Positions 44,395-56,537 of a DNA stretch of 64,000 nucleotides are shown here, piece by piece (within the stretch, counting starts at the first letter, position 1; each line of letters starts with the position of its first letter). The stretch is taken from assembly GCA_018417955.1 (NCBI GenBank), contig JACTVC010000014.1, forward strand, positions 1,341,457 through 1,405,456, written 5' to 3'. The DNA is from Laccaria trichodermophora. Taxonomy: Eukaryota > Basidiomycota > Agaricomycetes > Agaricales > Hydnangiaceae. A program made the position numbers and the translations under genes. A model generated the notes under the pieces. That model was given only the letters and a program-made list of their open reading frames with translations. It ran no database searches and was not told the DNA's origin.

Positions 44395-44960
44395 AGTTGG
44401 AGTCGTTGAGAAGGTCGTTGCTGTGGGACCCTCAGTGAGTCTGAGGGCGCCGAGTCGTCAGTTATCGTAAGGGAACGTGGGGATGCTGTAAGTCGCTGAG
44501 AACGAGTAGCAACGGGCTGCAATGACCTGCAACCCTGAACAAGCCTCGCTTTTCAACTCGTAATTGCCAAACTGGGAATTCGGCAGGGTCCAGGCGATTT
44601 ACAAAAACTTCAGAGTTGCTTCAGAGACAAAAAAAAAAGAAGGAATTGCGATGAGTCCAGGTTCTGCGACGAGCTTGTGGCAACTTGCGATGTTTATTAT
44701 GCAGTTTACAGGTGCTTCGCGAAGCCATGGTGACAGGAGAAGATCGAAAGGACGATATCTATAAGTAGACTGTAGCACTGCTGCGACGCAAATCATGATC
44801 AGATATCCAGGGTTAGGTACAAGTGCACATTTGTGCATCGTTTTTGCCATGTTTTTATGTAAAGCCGACGTGTTCTTGTAAAAGACGGAAACCTCGCGCC
44901 TCAGTCGCGCCACCACGTGCCCATCTAACCACGTACCACGGTGACGGAGAGCTGCTCGTC
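44395..44960. other. Divergent promoter region, channel / SLY1
   Basis: 566 bp between two divergent start codons. It contains an A10-type run near 44629-44638. No gene seen. Confidence 0.5.
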
Positions 44961-47487
44961 ATGGCGAGCACCCTACGACAAGTAGGTCGCCTACAAAATA
45001 AACCCTTACATCCAGCTGACCAACGAAACTACAGGCGACAGCGTCGACCACGCTGCAGCAGGCTCAGACAAGAGCTCTCTTGTCTCTTCTCAACCTCAAT
45101 CAACCAGTAGAGCCAAGCACGACTACCTCAAAGCAAGGCTCCGGATTCAAGACACCCCCAGTATCGGGGCCTCCCGTGTGGAAAGTCCTTGTTTTGGACC
45201 AACAGACGAAGGATGTTCTCGCAACAATCCTGCGTGTGCAGGATCTACGCGACGCTGGTGTTACTCTACATGTGTAGGTCCCGTTCCTTCACCCATTTCT
45301 ACGCTATAGGCATTAGCATGATCCCAGTCAGCTTCACTCTCTTCGCCCATCACTTTCCGATGTTCCAGCAGTCTATTTCGTTTCCCCAACACTCGACAAC
45401 ATCCGTCGGATAGCGCAGGATCTTCAGAAGTCGCTTTATGAATCTTTCCACCTTAACTTTGTGGAACCTCTCCCCCGCGCGCTCCTCGAAGAATTGGCAG
45501 CATCTGTAGCCCAAGATGGTACCGGAGAACTCGTGGAGCAGGTGCGTGTTCTCGTGTTCCGCAACTTGCAATCCGTTGACTCCTTTCCAATCCTCAGGTC
45601 GTGGACCAATACCTTTCTTTCATCGCCCCTTCGCCGTCTCTGTTTTCCCTTCTGCCTCCCCCACCACTATCAGTACCTCCGACCTCACCAACCGGACAGT
45701 CTAGTCCACTCGCCTCGACGTCAACATACAGCATTCTCAATTCACCCTCATCAACAGAACAACAAATCGAGGACGAGATAGAACGCGTTGCTAATGGACT
45801 CTTCAGCGCCGTTGCCACCACTGGTCTGCCATTGCTCTTTCCATTCTTTTCTTCCATTCACACAATCTACATAGGCCACGTTCCGTTTATCCGAGCACCT
45901 CGAGGAAACGCCGCTGAAATGATTGCGAAGAAAGTCGAAACGAAAATCCGAGACGCATTACTCTCAGCTTCAAGAGCAGGCCATTCCTCCACCTCTCTCT
46001 TCACAAATGACGCTACAGGGTTATCAACCCTCCAACGTCCTCGTATGTTTTCTTTCATATCTTCTTTTAAACTCAATTCATTCAGGATGATCTAGTCCTG
46101 CTCATTCTCGATCGTAACGTGGATTTGGTCTCTATGTTAGCCCACGGATGGACATACCAAGCTCTCATCTCCGACTGCCTTCAAATCAAGCTCAACCGAG
46201 TCACAATCACAGAGAAACAGACGAAGAAGTCTTACGATCTTGATTCGAAAGATTTTTTCTGGGCCAGGAGCGCGGCAAATCCATTCCCCGAAGTGGCAGG
46301 AGAAATTGACTTGGAGCTGAACAAGTACAAGGACGATGCAGCTGAGATTACGCGGAGCACAGGTGTCAGCGATGTCAATGATATTTCTCAACTGTGAGCC
46401 AAACCTCTGTTGTTTATATGCAGTGACGCTCAATCACTTACAGTGACCTGACGACAAACGCGGCGCACCTAAAAACGGCTATCACCCAACTCCCTGAATT
46501 AACGGCACGAAAGGCAACGCTCGACACGCACATGAACATCGCCACCGCTCTTCTTGAACAAATTAAGAAGCGAGGCCTTGACGAACTTTTCAGCACAGAA
46601 GAAGCTATTAACAAGCAGGTATTGTCGCTCTTTCTTTGTTTCTTTATGCCTTGACATGACCTATTCGCATATTTCCAGAATATATCCACTGTCCTCGAAA
46701 TGCTACGTGCCCATCGCCCAGACGGAGAATTCACACCCCTGGACAAACTTCGTTTCGTAATCGTGTTTTATCTTTCATTCCCAGATAACGCGCTCTCGAA
46801 AGACGACATTGTGGAATTGGAGAAGGAGCTCAAATCCTCAGGCGCTGACGTTGCCGCCTTTGAATATGTCAGGCGTACCCGCGAAATATCCCGCATGACG
46901 ACGTCTGTGAGCATGGGTACGGGGGGAACTGCGACGCCCAATCTTGGGGGTGTTGCAGGGCAAGGCGGCGAACTTTTCAAGGGTTTCAGCGCTTTGGGCA
47001 ACAGGGTTTGTCGTCGTTCTAATCGTTTGGGACCTGTGCTAAGTTCCTGCCTACCTTCCAGATTACTAAAGGTCTCAAGGAGGGCGGGTTCGAGGACCTT
47101 ATCTCTGGAGTCAAAAATTTCTTACCGGCGAACAAGCTGCTGCCTGTCACACGTCTGACGGAGGCGTTGATGGACTCATCGGCAGCATCTAACCAATCTT
47201 TGCAAGAGACAGACGATTACATTTTCCTCGATCCCCGTGCACCACGGCATGTCCACTCGGGAATGCCTGGCGCCGCTGGAGGCAGCGGAGTGACTAAAGG
47301 AAAGCGAATGGCGTTCGCCGAGAGCATGGTGTTCATTGTGGGTGGGGCGGGCTATGTCGAGTACGGAAATCTAGAGGAATGGGCAGGGAAGACGGGGAAG
47401 AGAGTGACCTATGGCGGAACGGATATAATCGATCCTGGAGGTTTTGTCGCGCTTTTGGAGAGTCTTGGAAAAGCAGGAGCGAACTGA
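44961..47487 (+). CDS. SLY1: Sly1, Sec1/Munc18 protein of ER-Golgi traffic
   Basis: Starts MASTLRQ (exon 1, 44961-44981), then exons 45035-45273, 45328-45541, 45598 onward; several further introns. Family blocks are easy to follow: [64 protein letters not shown] (the SM-protein signature), [53 protein letters not shown], and near the end [19 protein letters not shown] and YGGTDIIDP. Sly1 binds syntaxin-5-type SNAREs (Sed5) and promotes fusion of ER-derived vesicles with the Golgi. A Pro/Ser-rich insertion follows [16 protein letters not shown]. Peripheral membrane protein. The model is unbroken. Confidence 0.95.
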
Positions 47488-47652
47488 GTGGCGAGCTGGA
47501 CTTTCTGCTTACAATTCATATCCTTGTAATTAGGAATGCAGATATACATTGCATCGCCTTTTGGCCATAGGGATGGGTACAGATACATGGGTAATATTTA
47601 CAGAGTGTGCTCGGAAATGCGAATGAGTGTGTGGATAACCTGCGTCAATGTA

Positions 47653-49024
47653 CTACTTCTTCTTGTTGCTTTGCATCAACAGGATCTGGACGAGGCGGAT
47701 GCTGGAAAGACATATGAGTAAGGGAGGTTCGATGCAGGAAAGAAACTAACAATATATTGATCATGTCAAGCTCAAGTGCAATAGATTCACTGAGAGGATC
47801 TCGCTTCATGATACCCTGATCTGCAAGGCGAGCGTGTTTTATAATCTTTTGAGTGCTTTATGGGAGGGTAGCATGTTAAATTCGCATCAGGGTTTAGGCA
47901 GGACACTTACTCGTAGAGAACGAAACCACCAAACACAGCCAGTCCACCATATAATGAAATTGCTTCGCTGATCGCAAGGGCACGGATGCCCATGGGAAGA
48001 ACCATGGGGGCCAGTGAGCTCAATGCCACCACGGTGATACCAGCAAGTAGGGGGCCACCAAGGTATATATACCTGTCATTTCTAGACACAATCATGAGCT
48101 CCAGAGATACAAAGAAAGATACAATTCAAAGACGAACGTAGCGGTTGCCCCGATATAGGATATTGATCCAACCAATCCACACGTGTACAGCGCAGCACGA
48201 GAAAGGATGGCGGGGCTAACGAAGAAGAGGGGACTAAGGGTAGCAGCTTGACAGGCATTGAATGCCTGTATCCTTGTCAACAATACAGTCTAACGACCCG
48301 ACTGCCGAGCAACACTCACCAGCCAGAAGAGGTGCTTCTGCACCGTTTTTTCGGGAGGGGTGTAGTAGGTCCCCATCATCGAACCGATACTCGCAACAAG
48401 ACTGACACCAAGGACAACCACTATGACATTTGCGAGTCAGTTGAACCGTGCAAGACAGAATTGACTTAAAGTACTTGGATTAGCCGCCATAACTCTGAAA
48501 GCAAAACCAGATTGAAACATAGATCGAGCGGCCAAAGCGGTCAAAACCAGCCCACCCCCAGTGTACTTGAAGGTATCGTTCAAGTAACTTCTTTCAACCT
48601 CAGTGAGGGGGTCTCGCGTATCTCGGTTGAGAATCGCATCGAATACGAAAGCAGCACCAGCAACTCCTGCCTGTCGGAATGAGTGTTAACGACATCATTC
48701 GTCTATGTCAACAGAGGATGAATGTCATACTGCAGTCATGCCGGAACGTCGCCATGAGAAGGATGTACTCTCCGTCTGAACCATAGGCCTTTCAGTCATG
48801 AGTGAGCGCTTTCCATGGGAGAACAGTCCTGAGGTCCATAGGTTCGTTAGTGGCCTCTTACTAAGTTGTTGTTTGGGAGTCGTTTGTCGAACTGTGCTGA
48901 ACAATCGAGAGGTAAGTAAAGGTGCAGAACGCGTTGACGCTGTCGCTAAGGGCTTCAGCGTCGAAACTCGAGAATATAACATGGACATGGGAAGCTGGCT
49001 GAAGTTGAGTCTGGAAAGCTGCAT
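47653..49024 (-). CDS. GHITM-like mitochondrial inner-membrane protein (BAX-inhibitor family)
   Basis: From ATG 49024 an N-terminal Arg/Ser/Thr-rich presequence (residues 1-90, few acids) is typical of mitochondrial import. Then come AGVAGAAFVFDAILNRDTRD, VERSYLNDTFKYTGGGLVLTALAAR and VVLGVSLVASIGSMMGTYYTPP. Further helices follow: AFNACQAATLSPLFFV, ALYTCGLVGSISYIGATA, YLGGPLLAGITVVALSSLAP and AISEAISLYGGLAVFGGFVLYDTQKI. The end is IALELDMINI...RLVQILLMQSNKKK, with the stop at 47653. Introns separate all these blocks. This is the UPF0005/BI-1 superfamily, GHITM (MICS1) branch, which acts in inner-membrane ion exchange and cristae structure in animals. The role in fungi is inferred. Confidence 0.9.
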
Positions 49025-49175
49025 TTGAGGAATTCGCCGGAACGGGCGACGTCATTTCCCCGGCAAACATACTCTGCGGCACAATAACTTTATCACGTAC
49101 TTACGCGTCCTCGACAAATACAACATTACGTTCGCAAAATACAATACAACAGCCCGACTGCCTGTATATACGGTT

Positions 49176-51567
49176 CTACCCTCTGCTACTACTGGGCAGC
49201 GACATTCGAGGCAACGCTGGCTTCGCTATCGGGAGCTTTGGGTGTGTGTTCTTGATGTATTCCGGCGTACCCAAAGCAGCTATCTTGGAAACATCAATTA
49301 CCGCTACCTGCCGACACTCGAGAGCAAGCGCAATGCGATTAACTCCAGATTGATTTTGCCAATCGATCTCGAAAACCCCGGGCTTCTCGGGGCCAGCGTA
49401 CCACGACCATTTTTTTTCGTGGGTCTTGAAAGAATCTGTCAGGAGCGAACTGTACGGAGTGTAATATATTTACCTTAACATCATATATGTATAGCCAACC
49501 ATCCCCACTGCCAGTTGACAGGAACTGCCCATTAGGGCTAAAATCAAGTGCGTAGACAGGTCGCTTGTGATCAGCAAAAACCTTCAAGCATTCACCGGTC
49601 ACCGAGTCCCACAACCGTGCCGTGCCGTCGAATGATGACCTACGCAGCTGATTAGAACTAACAGAAAAACCGTACAGTTTACTTACGTAGCGAGTAGTTC
49701 ATTCATTCCTGCAGGAGGTTGGGGACACCAGCCAATTGTACTCACTGAATGCTTGTGACCCTCCAGCACCAAAACATGGTCAGAGGCCACCAATCCTGGA
49801 ATTACGTCGGCGGAAGAGGGAATGTTATCAACCTTCCATACACGGGCAGTTGTATCATCTGAGCACGACGCCAATCGTGTCCCAGACGGGTTGGCACGTA
49901 TTTGATTTATCTCATCTTGGTGTCCGCTAAACAGGAATGAATAATAACAATCACAACCTTAACGGGGCACTCACTCGAGAGTCTTGATGGGGTCGTTTTC
50001 ACCTATCCGCATAATGTTAATGCGCATGTCAGCCCCTCCGCTCGCAAAGGTGTCGTCATTCAGCCAGTCAACGTCCAAACAACAATCTGAAGGGAGTTTT
50101 AAGCCAGAAAGCTCGGCAATGCATTTCACGATTGCCTTACCTTTATGACATCGGTATTGCTTATACAGACACTTCTCGCGAACATCCCACAAACAAGCTG
50201 TGCCGTCCAAACTCGCTGTCAGTAACCAGCGACCATCTTTTGAAAACCGTGTCGCAAATATGGGGCCCTTCTCAATAAAACAATTGAAGTGGTGAGCAGG
50301 TGTTCGACATCGCACACGCCAACGCCTACCTGATGCTGAGGATGAGAAAAATACAGGGTCCCTTTATTGGTACATATTCGAAGGACAGAATCATAGGAAC
50401 CTATTGCTAAAAGGGTGCCTTCTGAGTTCCAATGCAATGATGTGAGATCACCCTGGGGAGATTTAGAGAAGTTTTCAAGGACAAGCGGCGTCGGGGGAGG
50501 GCGAGCGAAATTGTTGACACCGTGTGGGGGTCGTGGGAGGTTCCATAGATTGACCACAGCATCTTTGGATCTAAAGACAGCTTCAAAATTGTGATGGGTG
50601 GTACTTCAAAATGTATTACATACCCTGTCGCCAACAGTTCTATTTGAACAGGATTAAATGCACAGACAAAGACCTAGATCCGCCCCCGTTGAGAACTGAT
50701 TGGTAACTATCAAAATAACCAGCCATACTTCAGCTTTGTGACCTGGAAGCAGTTTAACTGCCTGTGGAGGCGTTGTGTCATCCCCAGGACCTTGAGCCCT
50801 GGGTTTGGGCTTCACAGTTTTCTTGGGAAGTTCAGGAGCGAGATGCAGGTCCGCTTTAAGATTTGCTGCGAACTCAGATTAGAAGGAACAAGAGCAACTA
50901 AGTTTTCCCCTACATTCAGAATCAATATCCATGTCTGTTTCGCGCCTAGGACGCTTTTCAGACGGCCCATCAACTGGGACTGGTGACCCTTTTCGTTTCG
51001 CGTTGGGTTCGGGGGCGAGGTTTCCGTTCGATGAAATCGATAATGTGGACTCTTTCAGCGTAGACGGCAACACGTTCGGTATCGCAGGTGCGGATTCTTG
51101 TGTGTCGTTTTTCTGAGCAAAGGATGAGGATGTCAATGTTTTCAGTTGAGCCGTTGTCGTCACACGAGTAGATTGAGACTCCGCAACCGAAAATGTCGAC
51201 GCAGGTGCCAGTCTCGAAGTTGGATGATCGGTAGAGCAAACATGCGGCTCAAGCAACGAGAAACCAGATTTACAGTTAGCAGTCATGGAGTCCCCGCGCC
51301 AGTGCGCTTCAACCTCAATATAGAGAAGGGCTTTGCTGAGCAAGTCTACAAGTTCTCCGCGAGGAATGTGTCTTGACATGAGAGGAGAGTTTTGGAGGCG
51401 ACCTTCATTTCGGATAGCAAAGGCTGAGTGACCAAAGCCTGTAATACCGTGTGCCGTTAGCGCGCAATTATAATAACATGTCTGCGATGCTTGCCAGAGT
51501 CTTGAAGATAGGAATAGATGAGAAAATTGATCTCGTCCGCTGTAATGCGGATTTGCGTAGCGGTCAT
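49176..51567 (-). CDS. LisH-WD40 corepressor, TBL1/SIF2-like
   Basis: Starts at ATG 51567: ITADEINFLIYSYLQDSG (exon 51567-51495) joins at a GC-AG intron to GFGHSAFAIRNEG (from 51438). This reconstitutes a LisH dimerisation motif followed by an F-box-like helix region (RGELVDLLSKALLYIEVEAHW). A Ser/Thr linker contains a basic KRPRRETD signal. Then WD40 repeats: LLPGHKAEV, FNPVQIELLATGSKDAVVNLW, LTSLHWNSEGTLLAIGSYDS, IFATRFSKDGRWLLTASLDG, DVDWLNDDTFASGGAD, IRANPSGTRLASCSDDTTARVW, LDFSPNGQFLSTGSGDGWLYIYD. This is the architecture of animal TBL1/TBLR1 and yeast Sif2, scaffolds of histone-deacetylase (SET3/NCoR) complexes. Nuclear. The stop is at 49176-49178. Confidence 0.92.
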
Positions 51568-51722
51568 AGCTGGATTGTGGATGAAGTTAGTAGTTGTGCC
51601 GAGGTTGCACAGTGAGGGGTTAGGGTCACGCTTTGTTTGTCATACTTTGGGAGGTCCTGACCAATGTCATCTTCAGTTGTATCAAAGTCACAACCAATGT
51701 AACAATTTCCATCTCTTACAAG
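51568..51722. promoter_or_regulatory. Bidirectional promoter, TBL1-like / DCAF11-like
   Basis: 155 bp separate the start codons of two divergent WD40 genes. TTGTATCAAAGTCACAACC and similar AT-rich segments lie here; no clear TATA box. Confidence 0.5.
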
Positions 51723-54225
51723 ATGCCTTCAAACTGGGACGATCCGTCTGATGATGAGGAGGAACATATTCATGGAGAGGCCCAGGTGGAAGCCCAAGAC
51801 CGGAATGAAACGACAATCCAGAATATCCTTGGTTGTAAGTTTCCAGAGCGTAAAATACCCATTCCGTGAGTTCACAATCTTTAGCTTTATTCTCAATGCA
51901 GTCCGGGGCAAGCTTGCGAGCATCAGGCGGCGCAGACAGACGGACAGACGGTCTTTCAGGGATCAGCCTACAAACATTGTCACGGATTCTATTCAACACA
52001 CCCAGAGCATTCGAAACTAGTGTCGAGGAGGACCACGACGAGGATGAGGGCGACGACGACGACGAGGATGAGCCAAGTTATGGCACATCTTTCCATCGAC
52101 CCATGTATAGTTGGTTTTCCCCTCATACCGAACCACAGAAGGAAGGAGTCGAGCTTCTCCTGAGCGGGGATTTTGGCAGTGTCGGTCTTAAGATCAACGC
52201 TGAGAGGAAGAATTTGAATATCACGAGAAGCTTACTCGGTCGGCCTCACCATCCGATGCCTGCTTCGTACCAAGAGCAATACTCAAATGTAAATTGCTGT
52301 CGTTCGCTTCCTTCAAACGTCGATTATTAATAGTACGCGTGCAGAATCTCGTCCCCAACACAAATGGGACTTCTGTCGCCACGTATGAATCTAACGTTTA
52401 TACGGCTCAGTTTTCAGCTGGTGAGAACTACAAATCTATCTCATTGTTCCCCTTTACCGTTACCATTAGATTCGTCATTCTATTACACCTGTGCGCAGGG
52501 TATGAACATACAGATTATTAGCCGCGACGGTACAACTGAAATTTATTCAAATTTAGATTTTAGACTACATATTTTCGATATGACCGCGCCGCGGCCTCCG
52601 CAAGCATCAAGCTCGCCTCCACACCCTGGTCTCAAGTCGAACATGGCTGTCAAGAATGTTATACAGGGTCATCCCGGCCGGTGGACAGTGACAGACGCAA
52701 ATTTATCTCCTGACAATGAGAGGTACAGTGACATTTTAATTTTATATCAACTCCCCGTAATCTCTTTTTTGGCTCCCCCAGGATGATATATTCCTCGATT
52801 GTGAGCATATCGCCTTAAACCTGAACTTATCTTGCTGAGATACATCAGACTCCAACGGTTTATATGACTTGCACATCCCCAGGAGAATCTTCAGACCAAA
52901 TACCTATACCATTTGCAGATCCTCCTTCTCGTAGAGGATATAATTTCAGCGATGGAGAGAGTTTTGGGATCTGGAGCTGTCGATTTTCTGCTGACGGTAA
53001 CGAGGTTGTTGCTGGCGGAAGTGGGAATATTTTTGGTAACAAGCCTTACTCTCCAGCCTTCACAATCGTCCTCACCTCTGCTCAGTATATGATCTGCTAG
53101 CAAATCGAAGGATTGTCAAGATCTCTGCGCATGCCGATGATGTAAACAGCTGCTGTTGGGCTGACACCAGCTCTGGTAACGTCCTTGTGAGTGCTTCTGA
53201 TGACACGTTCATCAAGATTTGGTGTGTATTGAGCTCATAGCGCTAGAGTTCAATATCTCATTCATCTATAGGGACCGCCGATCATTAAATACTTCGCAAA
53301 AGCCTTCTGGTGTGCTAATCGGCCATACCGAAGGAATTACGTACGTTTCTGCAAAAGGCGATGGTCGTTATGTTATATCCAATGGTAAAGATCAAGCCCT
53401 GCGTCTGTGGGATCTCCGCAAAATGCGTAGCAGCCAGGAATTTGAAGCCGTGGAAGGCAGATCGTACGGTTCTGTGAATTTCGATTACAGGTTTGTCAAG
53501 CCATGGCTTCCTGCAAATCACACGAGCTCACGCGTTTGTAGGTATCCTTATTACCCCAAACCTAAATATAAGGCCCATCCGCAAGACTGCAGTGTTATGA
53601 CGTACAGAGGGCATCATGTATTCCGGACCCTCATCAGATGTCATTTCAGCCCTGGAGACACGACTGGTGGACAGTACATTTACTCTGGCTCATCTGACGG
53701 GAAGATACACGTACATATCCATCAACACTTATTACCTTCCAACTATGCTTACAATGACCGCTCATAGATCTGGTCACTTGATGGAAGGATTATCCAAGTG
53801 CTTGACCGCTCGAAGACGCTACCTAGGTCATTTGACCCATCGGAACCCGAATTCGATGCAATTAGTGGAGCTCGCTCAAACAACTGCGTACGTGACGTTA
53901 GTTGGCATTCTCAGGTTCGTTTATCTGCAAATTAAACTCGTGGAGTTCTGGTACTGATGCTACAACCGCTCAGGAACCGTTCATTTTGAGTGCAGGTTGG
54001 GACGATGCTCGTGGTGGAACCGTCATTGCTCGCCATGAATGGAAGGGCTTGATGAAGATGCCAGGAGCTCTGGAAGACTGGGTCGAGAAGAATCAACAGG
54101 AGGCTATCGATTCATTGAACAACCGGAGAAGGTCGGGCCGTTTGCAAGACCTCGCACATAGACGGGCAAGAACCGGTCAATACGTACCTAGCGCTTCCAG
54201 TTCGTCGGATGATGAAGAAGATTGA
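51723..54225 (+). CDS. DCAF11/LEC14B-like WD40 protein, CUL4 substrate receptor
   Basis: From ATG 51723: an acidic start (NWDDPSDDEEE), exon 2 after CTTTAG at about 51888, and an acidic Asp/Glu run (about 52025-52070). Then come LLSGDFGSVGLKI, ITRSLLGRPHHPMPASY and VIQGHPGRWTVTDANLSPDN. The seven-bladed WD40 domain follows, split by many introns: SFGIWSCRFSADGNEVVAGG, FVYDLLANRRIVKISAHADD, VNSCCWADTSSGNVLVSASD, IGHTEGITYVSAKGDGRYVI, IRCHFSPGDTTGGQYIYSGS, VRDVSW and FILSAGWDD. This order and the GHPGRW and YRGHHVFRTLIRC blocks are those of DCAF11 (WDR23) and plant LEC14B. The product would recruit substrates to a CUL4-DDB1 ubiquitin ligase; animal WDR23 controls the oxidative-stress factor SKN-1/Nrf2. 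The C-terminus is Ser/Asp/Glu-rich. Confidence 0.92.
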
Positions 54226-55272
54226 GTGTTCGAACAGCGCATCCACAACTGTTTAGTGAATTCGTACCCGATGCCGTAGAAGTTAAAACCTGTGGTCAAA
54301 CGTTAATGGGGCCATGACATCCCCTACAGCCCAACAATTGCATTGCTACCTGGCTCCGATCTGAGCGATTGCCCAAACCGTTATTGCACGAAAGAAGGGC
54401 TAAAGGGGCCAATTGTGGTTCGCGTGTGGCAACGTGTTGTTGTTATTTAAATCTAATCTTACGCAGTCTGTCATTCAGACACGGCCCTTGAACGGCGTGA
54501 TATGAGGCGGCGAAAAACCGCCTGTGTTTGTGTTTCTACCGCAAGGTAACACCTCGTCGATTTTGGGTGCTGTTTCCATAGCCCTGTTTTTCTTCGTGCA
54601 ATCTTCTATCAGGAACGTGGTCAAGGTCTGTGGGTGCTTGGGATCAAAACAAACACTTTCCTCCATTTTGTCCGAGTTTTCTTGGTGCTACCTACGCCAT
54701 AACAAGGACCACGAGGTCAATTCGTGGCATCGCTCTGGCCGCATTTCTCCAGATTCCTCCAAGTTCTTTTACATGCTTGGCACCTGGAGGTGAGTTGAAG
54801 GCTTTTTGAATTACCAATTCATCATGTCATTTTCGTGACGGGCAGGCGCCAGGTGCTGTGTCCAGGGATCCGAGAGGAACTGCGATCGTTTCTGACGCCT
54901 TTTGTTGATCGTATTGATTATTACAGCAGTTTATGCCCGATGGAGGCAATCACGGACGTGGCGTCCCTGCCGATTCTCCAGGAAATCTTGAGATAATTGG
55001 CTTCCAAGCTAACACATGCCTCATACGGGCTGGACAGGTTAAAGCAAGATACGGTAACTCGCCCTGGAAATCCACGACACCCAGCGCTCCGTGATGTATA
55101 TAAAGGCCAACCGAACTTCGTTGGTCAACCTTCTACCTCTTGCCCTCTCCACGTTGTGAGGTCTCGCTCCCCTAAGTTTCCCTCCACTCCTTTGGGTGGT
55201 CCGTCAAGGTCCTTCAATTGTTTGGAGAACAGCTCTTTCAATCTTCTATTGACTTTTTCGACGCCTTGAGCT
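54226..55272. other. Intergenic, long promoter of the 55.3-kb gene
   Basis: About 1 kb with no supported gene. It carries a likely TATA box (55097-55104) and a long 5' leader after it. A small hairpin (GGCGG...CCGCC) occurs near 54509. Confidence 0.5.
55097..55104 (+). promoter_or_regulatory. TATA box of the 55.3-kb gene
   Basis: TATATAAA, followed by AGG, lies about 170 bp upstream of the ATG at 55273, implying an mRNA leader of about 140 nt. Confidence 0.5.
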
Positions 55273-56259
55273 ATGAAACAAGCTCCATTCTATTACGCAG
55301 ATGATGCTAGCCCCAACAATCCGTATTCCCCCATGCTAATTGGTCCTAACATCCATTCAAGGTATTCCTTTGGAAACACCGCCAGGCAAGGGCCTTCATT
55401 CGACGCGCTCCATGATGTGTGCTTTCAGCCACCGCTATTCACCGACCTCCCCGAGCTACCTCATAATAGCGATTTTCCGACCCCACCGTCAGCGTCATCG
55501 TCCAGAATGATTGATACGCCGCCACATCATTGGCATGCACCGCTTGCAGTGGACGAGGGAGATTTTTCCGCCGAGGCCAGGGGCAATTCACCATATTTTA
55601 TATCTACACAGCTATCAAAGGACACCGAACATCATCGCCCATGGTCAGAAACGGCTATGTCGGACAATTATTGGGATCGCGAACGGGAATGTGGCCGGAT
55701 ACCCATGTCATTGGATCTTGCTCCCAATGAACTTTCTTCAGAGCATACCATATTCCCCCCTCCACCGTCGTATTCATCATACCCGCATCAAACGCACTTT
55801 GATACCCACCGCAAGCTATCTATTGGTCCTAATTCTTCAATGTTACCGCCACTGCCTTCAATTCCGGCTGAGTCTCCACCAAATTCATCCATCACACCTT
55901 CGTCATCTTGGCCATCACATGCAACACAAGTTCCTATCAAGCTGCACCAACCCCGTCCATCTCGCCGCATACCCATCGTCTCTCTGGACGAGCTCGCATC
56001 CATAAGCGAAAATTTCATTTTGCCGCCACACAAGACCCACCAAGCCAACTCACCAGTCGAAGCTCTTTCGCCTCTTCACTTCGATTTCCACCACCAATCG
56101 TTTGAACCAAACCATGCCCGAATATGTGAAGGCGGCTTGCAATCGAAAAACGATATTTTTTGTCCAAAGTTTTCCACGCTGCGGCCTCCTGATGGAGGGG
56201 AGCCGTGTCAAGTTATCTTGTGCTCTTGCGGTTGCATGGAGACGTACACCTTCCATTAA
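55273..56259 (+). CDS. Hypothetical Pro/Ser/His-rich protein
   Basis: An intronless 328-codon frame. The sequence is Pro-, Ser- and His-rich with short low-complexity runs (PPPPSYSSYPHQTHFD, MLPPLPSIPAESPP) and is probably mostly disordered. One segment, RRIPIVSLDELASISENFILPP near residue 230, looks like a conserved short motif. The end is a small Cys cluster (CQVILCSCGCMETYTF). There is no signal peptide and no membrane segment. The composition and the long promoter resemble fungal transcription-regulatory proteins, but no DNA-binding domain is seen and no function is assigned. The first ATG was chosen. Confidence 0.6.
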   Translation: MKQAPFYYADDASPNNPYSPMLIGPNIHSRYSFGNTARQGPSFDALHDVCFQPPLFTDLPELPHNSDFPTPPSASSSRMIDTPPHHWHAPLAVDEGDFSAEARGNSPYFISTQLSKDTEHHRPWSETAMSDNYWDRERECGRIPMSLDLAPNELSSEHTIFPPPPSYSSYPHQTHFDTHRKLSIGPNSSMLPPLPSIPAESPPNSSITPSSSWPSHATQVPIKLHQPRPSRRIPIVSLDELASISENFILPPHKTHQANSPVEALSPLHFDFHHQSFEPNHARICEGGLQSKNDIFCPKFSTLRPPDGGEPCQVILCSCGCMETYTFH

Positions 56260-56537
56260 TCCGGTTTCATGTCGACTCCTTATCATAGTTGGTTGGGTTA
56301 TAATTCACTCATTATTCGGGTTTGTCATTACAAAGTTGTCTAGTTCAAAAGAAGACATTATTCAAAGGGGATAACATATCGAAAATTGGAGGAAGAGGTT
56401 TCTCAGATGCTAGGAGGATAAACACGATAGGGTGACGCTAGTTGGTTGGTAGTTTTATTCTGATGCAAGTTAAAGATAAACCGTAAATTGAACATGGTGA
56501 TTCCGTTGATTAATAAACTTACCAGGTTTGTCGGAGA

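Noticed and set aside
52860..53103. Minus-strand frames over the DCAF11-like gene
   Set aside because: Antisense shadows; the plus strand gives continuous WD40 repeats once introns are removed.
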